From Candidatus Borrarchaeota archaeon (GTDB lineage Archaea; Asgardarchaeota; Sifarchaeia; Borrarchaeales; Borrarchaeaceae), in NCBI GenBank assembly GCA_016840645.1, contig JAEORY010000021.1, positions 1-20,175 of the forward strand: a stretch of DNA of 20,175 bases. Reading direction: 5' to 3'. Position numbers and translations under genes: made by a program. Positions 1 to 7,500 of this stretch are shown piece after piece (within the stretch, counting starts at the first letter, position 1; the number at the start of each line of letters is the position of its first letter). The notes under the pieces are model-generated. The model was given only the letters and a program-made list of their open reading frames with translations. It did no database searches and was not told where the DNA came from.

Positions 1-1
1 T

Positions 2-592
2 GGACTCATTTATCAAGAGGACGATATTAGTTCACCCTATCTGGCCAAAATATATGTAAACGCTGTTTTACAAACTAGTGGTTATACAATCAACTATGCT
101 ACTGGTGATGTAACGTTTTCGGCCTCTAAGTCTGGTCAAACAATAACGGCCGATTATTCTTATGCTGTTAGCTCATTATGGACACTAGAGCCATCATCGG
201 GAAAGATGCTTAATATTGAGCACACCGAGGTCCAATTCGCAGGCGATGTTAAAATCCCAAATGCTTATCATGGTGATTCCAACACAACATGGTTTGATTT
301 CTCTATCTGGGTATACAACCCAGCGGACCTACCTAATAAGATCCAATATTCGAACACTAGATATAAGTCGGAAGCTGATATCATCTCGGATGCAAACTTA
401 GCATATCCACACAGGCAGTTTGGCAATCTTCCAGGTACCGATGAGTACCTCACATTTCCATTTAACTATGGAAGTTTACAGGTTCTTAGAAACTCAGTTG
501 GTGCTGAGCTGAGAGTCTCATTAAAAGACGATATCCCTATAGAGGGGAGTTTTGCCAACTTAACCGTATATTTCTTAAGTAGAGACGAATGA
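2..592 (+). CDS. Phage structural protein (neck/virion), 5'-truncated
   Basis: The reading frame is open from base 2, so the gene begins upstream of the window; the ATG at 206 is internal, not the start. About 196 C-terminal residues are visible. The first part (KIYVNAVLQTSGYTINYATG, then GQTITADYSY) is a beta-hairpin-rich stretch of the kind seen in virion adaptor domains, and a similar pattern recurs near the N-terminus of the hub-like protein at 10884. A later segment (IEHTEVQFAGDVKI) precedes a second beta-rich half. There are no membrane segments. It overlaps the next gene by ATGA, so the two are translationally coupled. Its place ahead of the tail terminator and tube genes suggests a head-tail connector or decoration role. 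That role is inference from gene order; no family is recognised. Confidence 0.75.
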   Translation, partial: GLIYQEDDISSPYLAKIYVNAVLQTSGYTINYATGDVTFSASKSGQTITADYSYAVSSLWTLEPSSGKMLNIEHTEVQFAGDVKIPNAYHGDSNTTWFDFSIWVYNPADLPNKIQYSNTRYKSEADIISDANLAYPHRQFGNLPGTDEYLTFPFNYGSLQVLRNSVGAELRVSLKDDIPIEGSFANLTVYFLSRDE

Positions 593-1158
593 TTAGAGAA
601 ATTGTCATATGGCTACAACCCCTTATTGAGTGGTTTGCCAAAATTCGTATCCCTTATTCCAAAAAGAGAATTACAGGTAAAGAATATTACAAGATGCGCG
701 ATGAGATAAAACCAGGGGCCGTTCTGCTCACTTCTGTGTGCGGTGAACTATCAAATCTCATAAACCCTTCCGATTATAAACATGGGGCAGTGTATGTGGG
801 CGGAGATAAGGTTAAGTATGTGATTGAGGCAACCTCTAAAGGCGTGATCAAGACGGACTTGGTTACCTTTATGCTTACAAAAGACAAGATCCGTGTGTAT
901 GACCCATTGCTGAGTACAGAGATGAGACAAATGGCAGTTTCCGCTGCGCCTTACCATATAGGGACACCCTACGACTTCGCTTTTGATCTAAAAAACGAGA
1001 GATTCTATTGTTTCGAGTTCATCGCCAATCTATTTGAGACTTATTCGGAAATGAAAGGCCTCAAAAAGTCGTGTTTTTTAGGTTATGATGTATATGATTC
1101 AAGTGTCATCACAGATGATCCGAAAAATTTCAACCTGAGATACTCCTGGGGGGAGTGA
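589..1158 (+). CDS. Permuted NlpC/P60 (YiiX/YebB-like) cysteine hydrolase
   Basis: A 189-residue protein with the order of motifs typical of the circularly permuted NlpC/P60 family (YiiX/LRAT-like): a PGAVLLT strand at 42-48, catalytic His65 in KHGAVYVG, Glu80 in VIEATSKGV, and the likely nucleophile Cys141 in RFYCFEF, preceded by GTPYDFAF. These enzymes cleave amide or thioester bonds in peptidoglycan stems, lipids or peptides. In a virion gene cluster the natural guess is a peptidoglycan-modifying virion component. The short hydrophobic N-terminus (IREIVIWLQPLIEWF) is amphipathic and not a clear signal peptide. It starts inside the stop codon of the upstream gene (ATGA) and ends one base before the next start. 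Family assignment is fairly secure; substrate is inference. Confidence 0.75.
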   Translation: MIREIVIWLQPLIEWFAKIRIPYSKKRITGKEYYKMRDEIKPGAVLLTSVCGELSNLINPSDYKHGAVYVGGDKVKYVIEATSKGVIKTDLVTFMLTKDKIRVYDPLLSTEMRQMAVSAAPYHIGTPYDFAFDLKNERFYCFEFIANLFETYSEMKGLKKSCFLGYDVYDSSVITDDPKNFNLRYSWGE

Positions 1159-1159
1159 T

Positions 1160-2008
1160 ATGCTTTATCAATGGATAAGAGTCTTGGATGGGGACAACGG
1201 AACCATCACCGACGTTTCACTCGCCAATCAGGACGAGAGCAGCACAATTGCTATGGATCTTGTGGTAAGTGAGGACTACATATATGTAGGACAGCATTTC
1301 CCTTTTAATAATATTTATTTTGACGTGAATACAGTGAACGCTGTATCGGCAGATATTTCTATAGATTATTGGGCCGGACAAGGTAACGGTTGGGTGGCCG
1401 GAGTGGATATTCTGGATGATACATCATCGGCCGGTGTACCTCTTGCTAAGAGTGGTGTGGTTCAGTTCTCACCAGATCGCAAGTATTCATGGCATCGCAT
1501 CAACGACACAGAGAATGAACCAATGCCAGCAGGTCTAGAGACGATCACAATATATAACGTCTACTGGATGAGAATTTCTTATAATGCGACTTTAACAGCG
1601 GGAACATTGCTAAACCGTATAGTATATCTGTTCACCAGATCACAACAGTTAGATAATATAGATACTCAGATTAATCGATTTCTAGATAGCTTTGAGTCTG
1701 GAAAAACTGACTGGGAAGATGAGATTGTCACTGCTTCTCAAATGCTTGTTGCTGATTTGAGAAGAAGAGGGCTTGTCACCCACTATGGCCAAGTATTAAG
1801 ATTTGAGGACGTAACCTTGGCGGCGGATCTAAAGACGCTTATCCTTATTTATCAAAACTTAGGCCCTGGATTTAGGCAAAAGCTTGAAGATGCTAGGGCA
1901 GATTATGAGAAGACTTTAGATATGGGTCGTTATACATTTGATAAAAACAACGATGCTTTTACCGATAGTGGTGAAATTACAAACAAAGTAAAGCAGCTAG
2001 TAAGATGA
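1160..2008 (+). CDS. Putative neck/head-tail connector protein
   Basis: A 282-residue protein with two parts. Residues 1 to about 160 are beta-rich and contain several short aromatic motifs (YWAGQGNGW, YNVYWMRISYNA). Residues about 165-282 are helical, with charged helices (DTQINRFLDSFESGKTDWEDEI, RADYEKTLDMGRY) and a final DKNNDAFTDSGE stretch. I do not recognise the family. The start ATG at 1160 has a strong GGGGGGAG ribosome binding site. The stop overlaps the next start (ATGA at 2005). Gene order, just before the probable tail terminator and the tube gene, fits an adaptor or stopper at the head-tail joint, but this is inferred from position only. Confidence 0.65.
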   Translation: MLYQWIRVLDGDNGTITDVSLANQDESSTIAMDLVVSEDYIYVGQHFPFNNIYFDVNTVNAVSADISIDYWAGQGNGWVAGVDILDDTSSAGVPLAKSGVVQFSPDRKYSWHRINDTENEPMPAGLETITIYNVYWMRISYNATLTAGTLLNRIVYLFTRSQQLDNIDTQINRFLDSFESGKTDWEDEIVTASQMLVADLRRRGLVTHYGQVLRFEDVTLAADLKTLILIYQNLGPGFRQKLEDARADYEKTLDMGRYTFDKNNDAFTDSGEITNKVKQLVR

Positions 2009-2457
2009 GTAAAATTTCAACAATTGTAGACAATATACGCACAAGAGTCGGTACTGTTTTATCGGACCATAAACAGCTTTTTAATAATCGAATTATTGAA
2101 GAGAACGACACTCTTTTTCTAAGTAAAGGCTACGCTGTAGGGCTAGGCCCTGGCACAAACTCTAATAGACTATTATCGTGCAAGCTATCTGTACTTAGAA
2201 CAGCGACTATTACTATCACTAGGGCGCATTTTGGCGTGGATATGGATGTAGATGTTAGGAATACTTTAGAGAAGGATCTTTTAGAGGATCAATATCTAAT
2301 TATTAATGATCTAGAGAAAGATCCAGACCTAGAAAGTGTAGTTGCAAGTATCAAATACCAGTCAGATAATGGAATTGAGGAAGTTTTTACGGCACAAGGC
2401 CATTTTTTGATGGTCCAATCAATCTATGAATTTGAATATTTTGAAGATTTAACTTAA
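2005..2457 (+). CDS. Probable tail terminator / tail completion protein
   Basis: A 150-residue alpha/beta protein that sits directly before the major tail tube gene, which is the usual place of the tail terminator in siphoviruses. That protein caps the growing tube and joins it to the head. The N-terminal helix (STIVDNIRTRVGTVL) followed by beta strands (LSCKLSVLRTATITITRA, then FLMVQSIYEFEYFED at the C-terminus) fits the small alpha/beta fold of terminator proteins. There are no diagnostic catalytic motifs. It is coupled to the upstream gene by an ATGA overlap. The assignment rests on size, general fold pattern and gene order. Confidence 0.6.
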   Translation: MSKISTIVDNIRTRVGTVLSDHKQLFNNRIIEENDTLFLSKGYAVGLGPGTNSNRLLSCKLSVLRTATITITRAHFGVDMDVDVRNTLEKDLLEDQYLIINDLEKDPDLESVVASIKYQSDNGIEEVFTAQGHFLMVQSIYEFEYFEDLT

Positions 2458-2467
2458 GGAGCGAGGA

Positions 2468-3973
2468 ATGGCCTTACAGACACGAAATTCAGTATTGGCA
2501 ATCAAACAAGAATCAACAGAGGGAACTCCTGTAAGCCCAACAGCAGCAGGAGACTATGTTGCGCTACAGGAAGGGTTCACTATGGAACCGGCCTTCGCGG
2601 AACTCGATAACGCAGAGCTAACTGGCTCTATTGCAAATGCTAAGACCGTGCTTGGAATTGAAGAACCTAGTGCGTCATTTTCTCACTACTTCAGGGCCTC
2701 CGGGGTAGAGGGGCAGTCCCCTAACTATGGACCATTATTGGAAAATGCATTCGGCGCAGAGACAGAAAGAAGCACTGAACGGGACACGATCGCCGCTTCT
2801 ACTGTGTCAGTTATTAAGGTCGATACAGGCGAGGGATCTGAATTTCAAAGAGGCGATGCATTGCTCGTAAAGAAGGCATCTGGTGTGGGCTATGAAATCA
2901 GAAATGCACTAAGTATCGCTACAGATGATATCACATTGGCCCAAGACCTCCAGGACGCCCCTGGGGTTGGCGTAAATCTAGGGTTAAATGTACTCTGGTC
3001 CCCTCAAAATTCAGGGCACCCTACGCACTCTTTATGGCTTTACAGAGGCAACAACGCTGCTGGTGCAGTGGAGATGATGGCCGGATCTAGAGTAACAGAA
3101 GTTTCAATTGATGTTACTGCTGGAGAGTTCGTAAATGCTTCTTACTCAGTAGAAGGAAATGAGTACTTCTATGATCCAGTTGAAATCACTGCAACAGATG
3201 TTGCTTTTGATTTTAACGATGGCTCAGCAAGAGCTGCTTCCATCACGGCCAAAATGTACAAAGATCCCTACGAGGTTGCAAGCGCCCTTCAAACGGCCAT
3301 GGATGCGCTTTCAGGTGATACAATCACAGTTGCTTACTCAGACTCAACAGGTAAATATACTGCGACATCTGATGGGGTAACCTTTGAATTATTACCTGCG
3401 ACTGGACCAAATACTGCTAATGAAGGCTGGTCTACACTAGGATTTGGCACTGCCGATTTAACAGGGGCAACAACATATGAAGCTGCCTCAGCACTCGATA
3501 AGTCTAGCCCTCAAACTGCTTCTTTTGATGCTGCTGATCCATTAGTAGCAAAATCAAATGAAGTCCTATTAGGGCCAGATGCACAAGAAATTGTGTGTTT
3601 TGAAGCATCAAGCATGACAATCACTTTAAGCAATACTAAGGCCGATATTCTTTCTGTCTGCTCTGATTCTGGTAAATCTGGATCAGTTTTCAGCGAAAGA
3701 GAGGCCACTATTGAAATAACTGCCCTCCTTGAGGATCACCAAGCAGAAGAATTTAAAAACTTCAGATCTGGTGACAATATGCTCTTTACTTACAACCTAG
3801 GTGAAAAGAGTGGAGGCAACTGGGTTGCTGGAAAATGTATGAACGTACATAGCCCAACTTGTACCATAAGCTCATTCTCTTTAGGGGATAGCGACGGCCT
3901 AGTTACTTTAGAAATGACATTGACTACTTATACAAGTTCAGGTTTAGGTGAACTTTACTTTAATCAACTGTAA
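2468..3973 (+). CDS. Major tail tube protein with an inserted beta domain
   Basis: A 501-residue protein. The N-terminus (VLAIKQESTEGTPVSPTAAG, then DYVALQEGF) is the hallmark start of siphophage tail tube proteins, which form the stacked rings of the tail tube. The C-terminal part (about 370-501) carries the rest of the tube fold (SMTITLSNTKADILSVCSDS). Between them, around residues 237-340, lies an extra module (NDGSARAASI ... GWSTLGFGTADLTG) that is also found in the distal tail protein downstream. The protein is therefore longer than plain tube proteins, which are often 150-350 residues. The insert probably decorates the outside of the tail. The start at 2468 has an excellent AAGGAG ribosome binding site, as expected for an abundant virion protein. 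Confidence 0.85.
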   Translation: MALQTRNSVLAIKQESTEGTPVSPTAAGDYVALQEGFTMEPAFAELDNAELTGSIANAKTVLGIEEPSASFSHYFRASGVEGQSPNYGPLLENAFGAETERSTERDTIAASTVSVIKVDTGEGSEFQRGDALLVKKASGVGYEIRNALSIATDDITLAQDLQDAPGVGVNLGLNVLWSPQNSGHPTHSLWLYRGNNAAGAVEMMAGSRVTEVSIDVTAGEFVNASYSVEGNEYFYDPVEITATDVAFDFNDGSARAASITAKMYKDPYEVASALQTAMDALSGDTITVAYSDSTGKYTATSDGVTFELLPATGPNTANEGWSTLGFGTADLTGATTYEAASALDKSSPQTASFDAADPLVAKSNEVLLGPDAQEIVCFEASSMTITLSNTKADILSVCSDSGKSGSVFSEREATIEITALLEDHQAEEFKNFRSGDNMLFTYNLGEKSGGNWVAGKCMNVHSPTCTISSFSLGDSDGLVTLEMTLTTYTSSGLGELYFNQL

Positions 3974-3985
3974 CAAAGGCTTTTT

Positions 3986-4327
3986 ATGAACTACAAGTGG
4001 ACTCCTAGCGAAACTTTGGAAGGTTTTGTTGAAATTAAACTGCTTAAGTACAATGACAGGATGAAGGTGCTTGAGTCCCTTAATTTAAAACCTAATAAAG
4101 AGGGTGAGGTCACGGTTAACAAAGACACGATTGACCAGCTCAGTAAGATTAGGGAAAGGCTTGTAGATCAAATTACCAAGGTTGACTTAAAGCATAAGGA
4201 CAGTGGTCTGCATTTTAAGAGCTTAGATGATTTGGAATACTACGAGGAATACCAGGAAGTGGTTAACAGCCTTTCTGGTATTCTTTTAAACGGTGTTAAG
4301 CTGGGAAACGGTTCAAAGAAGCGTTAA
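3986..4327 (+). CDS. Tail assembly chaperone G (short form)
   Basis: A 113-residue, charged, mostly helical protein between the tube gene and the tape measure gene, exactly where lambda-type tail assembly chaperone G lies. It binds the tape measure and is not kept in the virion. No sequence motif is diagnostic. The identification rests on position, size and above all on the -1 slippery heptamer G GGA AAC near its 3' end, which leads into an open frame running to 4557. The stop TAA (4325-4327) lies in the loop of a small hairpin downstream of the slip site. Confidence 0.8.
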   Translation: MNYKWTPSETLEGFVEIKLLKYNDRMKVLESLNLKPNKEGEVTVNKDTIDQLSKIRERLVDQITKVDLKHKDSGLHFKSLDDLEYYEEYQEVVNSLSGILLNGVKLGNGSKKR

Positions 4328-4557
4328 AGCTTCAAACGAGGTGGGCATGTCAAGGCAAGAAACTAAGCAACAGCACACAGCCCTTAGTTCAAGAGTATTT
4401 CGACAGAAAAATGCTCAAAGGCCTTGGCTACACCTTTGATAGTACAGACCTTACTTACACCAAGGTTCAGATTTTTGCTTTGATTGAGAACACGGTCAAT
4501 AAAATTCAAGACGAGGCCTCAAAGAAGACGAAAATTAATAAAAGGCCGGGTAAGTAA
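3986..4557 (+). CDS. Tail assembly chaperone GT (-1 frameshift fusion)
   Basis: A reading frame without its own good start lies in the -1 frame after gene G and stops at 4555-4557. Slippage on G GGA AAC (4303-4309) would fuse the first 108 residues of G to 82 more, giving a 190-residue GT protein whose T part reads RFKEALKLQTRWACQGKKLS and onward, ending KTKINKRPGK. In lambda and most long-tailed phages the T extension recruits tube subunits to the tape measure while G coats it. Without this frame the 240 bases before the tape measure gene would be an unusual gap in this packed genome. I see the heptamer, phase and open frame directly. That the shift occurs is inferred from the conserved G/GT arrangement. 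Confidence 0.8.
4303..4333 (+). promoter_or_regulatory. Programmed -1 ribosomal frameshift site
   Basis: The heptamer GGGAAAC at 4303-4309 is phased as G GGA AAC in the G frame, matching the X XXY YYZ rule; lambda uses GGGAAAG at the same point. Eight bases downstream a 5-bp stem, GAAGC (4318-4322) with GCTTC (4329-4333), encloses a 6-base loop holding the G stop codon. The stem is weak, so it may contribute only a little to stimulation. Confidence 0.8.
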
Positions 4558-4566
4558 GGGGTTTGT

Positions 4567-7500
4567 ATGGCAGATATAAAGATTGATTTAACGCTTGCAA
4601 ACTATGCTGGTATCGTAAAAAACCTAGAAACAATCAATAATTCATTAAAGGGCCTTCAGAAAACCACACAAAAGATCAATACAGATGCGGCCACAAAAGG
4701 CTTTGAAAAGCTAAATGAATCTGTTGAACAGACTAATGAAGAATTAACTAAAATTGATAAACTCCAAAAGACTGTAGCGGGGTCATTTGGCGCTATTACA
4801 AGTGCTGTAACCCTATCTGTTGTTGCCTTTAATAATCAAAGTAAAATTATCAGCACTTTTAATAACGGTACAATTAGGGCAGCTACAGCACTACAAAAAC
4901 TTAATATACCATTCCTGAATATTGAGAAGACATTAACAAAGGCCAATATTGGTTTTGCGAATGTTGTTAAGGGATTAGCAGGAACAATAGATACCAGTAG
5001 TAAGCTTGCTAGAGCATCAGTTGTTTTAGAAAGAGGATTATTTGGTTTAGCAATTAACACAGGAACACTAGGAGCGGCCTTAGTCGGTCTGGGTACTGTT
5101 TTAAATCAATCAACAAATGCTTTCGCTGATGCTATTGGGCAGGTGAGTATTTTTGCTGGTATCTTGCTTGGTTCATTCAGTGTTGTTTTAACTAAAATTA
5201 TATTAGATCTAAGTAACTTTGCCTTTGAATTAGGTACAAGTGTGGTTAATGCGGCCAAAGATGCATCTGCTGCGTTTGCTGACTTAGACAAAAGTACTTT
5301 TGTATTTAATAGGACTGTAGAAGGTTTTAATAGGGTCTTTGGGGATGCTATAGGCAACACCGAGACCTGGACCAAAACTATTGAAGAACTTGGTATGGCC
5401 ACTGGTCTTACAACTAAAGAATTAAGAAGGTCAACCACAGAAATCATTCAGGCCACAAGTCAGATGGGTCTGAATGAGGAGCAAATGAAGAAGCTCCTTA
5501 AAATATCTGTCGATTATGCTGCCCAAACAGGCAAAGACACATTTCAAGCAACAGTCGACTTTATTACGGCCTTAAATGGTGGCGCTCAATCAGTTATTAA
5601 ATATGGCGTTAAACTTAACGAGGCCTCTGTACAGCAGAAATTATATAAAGAGGGTTCTGACACAATATTCAAATCATTGAGTGATGGACAGAAAATTCAA
5701 GCAAGATATAATGCCTTGTTGACCCAATATGCTCCAATAGCCGGTGTTGCTGCTGATATAACTAAAACATTAGCAGGACAAGAGCAAATTTTAGAGACCA
5801 ACGTTGCAAGGGTAAATGAGCAGTTCGGTAAAGGGACTGCTATTATTGAGAGATCAAACATTGTTAATTTTGCTTATAATAAGGTTTTAGGCAATATTAA
5901 TGATAATGTTATTGCAACAGCGGGCTTTTTAACGGCATTAGGTGGTCGTTTCTTACAAGTTGCGGGTTTCGTTGGCAGTCTTGTCCTTAAGCTTTTATTA
6001 CTTCAAAAAGCAATCAAGATTGTAAATATATTACTCTCCACAAATTTAGCACAAACAGCATTTGGGACATCTATCCCATTCCTCAATAAATCAATCGTTG
6101 ACTTAACCAGATCAACAGGTGCAAGCTTTGTTTCATTTAAGAGCCTTACAGATATAGTTAAAACAGCAGGAAGTTTAATTTCTGCCACGGCAAAAAATAT
6201 AACTGCCGGATTTTTAGGTATAAGCACGAGTGCTCTTAGTTTTACAACTGTTATAAGAGGTGTTTTTCTTAAGGCAGTTGTTGGTGCAAAAACTGCAGTT
6301 TTAGCACTATCTAAGGCCTTTTTGGTTCTTTTGGCAAACCCAGTCGTTTTAACAGTAGTAGCTATTTCAGCAGCTATATTTGGTTTATTTAAAGGTTTAC
6401 AAGAGTTAGAGAAACAAACAGGGGCACTCTCAACTGTATGGGAAGTATTTACTGAAGTATTAGAGGCAACATCTAGTGTGCTAGATCCTTTAATTGATTC
6501 CTTTGTTTCTTTAGGTAAAACCATTGTCACTATAGCTAACAAGGCATTTGGTTTCTTTGTGGCCCAATTAAGTAGATTGATATCGCTTGGAATTACCCTT
6601 CTTAAAAAGAATCCATTTGATATATTTGGGCAAGAGCAACTAAAAAGACTAGAAGAGGCCAACAAAAAACTTGTTGCTTTTGGCACTGCTGCTGAAGGTG
6701 TTGATTTTGATTTAAGGAAACTTAATAAAACAACCAAGAAAGCAAGTGAAGATTTCAAAAAACTTGAGTCTGATGCTGAAGGAGCAGGATCAAGAGGGAT
6801 TAAAGAATTAGAGTCATCTATTAAGTCCATTGAGACAAGATTAAGAGATTTTGGTAAAGGCCCTCTTGAAATAGCTAAAAGAAACTTCAATGAAGAGAAA
6901 AAGATTGTTGAAGATTCATTGAATGCTAAAATCATAAGCAGAGAAAAAGCAAATGAGACCATTTTAGGGCTAACAAGAGAATTTCAAGCAAAAAGACGAG
7001 CAATTGCACAGGATGCCAGAGAGAAAAGGCGCAAAGAGTTACTTGAACTTGAGCGACTTGAGCAACAAGCGGCCCAGAGAACTGCTGAAATACGTAATAA
7101 ATTCGAGGGGGCAATTGGTGTTGCTGCTGGAGATCCTTTAGGTCAATTAATTGGTGGAGCTGAGAAGTTCAGAGATACAATAACTGAAGGGTTTAGCGCA
7201 GAAGAAATCAAGAAATTCAAAACTGAAATAGATGGTCTTGGTGATAGTTTTGGTATTGGAATAGCATCAGGTTTTGCTACAAAGGTTCTTGATGGAGCTA
7301 GTGGAGCAAAAGATTTAATTGTTGGCGGTGCTACTGCTTTAGTTGACACAGTTGTGCCTGGATTAGGTAAAGCTGTGGGTCCGATATTTGATGCATTTGC
7401 ACAAGGTCCAGAAGCGACAAAAGCTTTTGTTAAAGATTTCACACGTGCAATTCCTAATCTGATAAAAAATATAATTTTAGCGGCCCCAGCTTTTATTGAG

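Noticed and set aside
206..592. Complete gene starting at ATG 206
   Set aside because: The same frame is open back to base 2 and the upstream residues form a coherent beta-rich protein segment, so ATG 206 is internal.
6003..6962. Antisense frame of 319 codons opposite the tape measure gene
   Set aside because: Composition rich in Ser, Leu and Lys that follows from the reverse complement of the real gene; no start signals or motifs.
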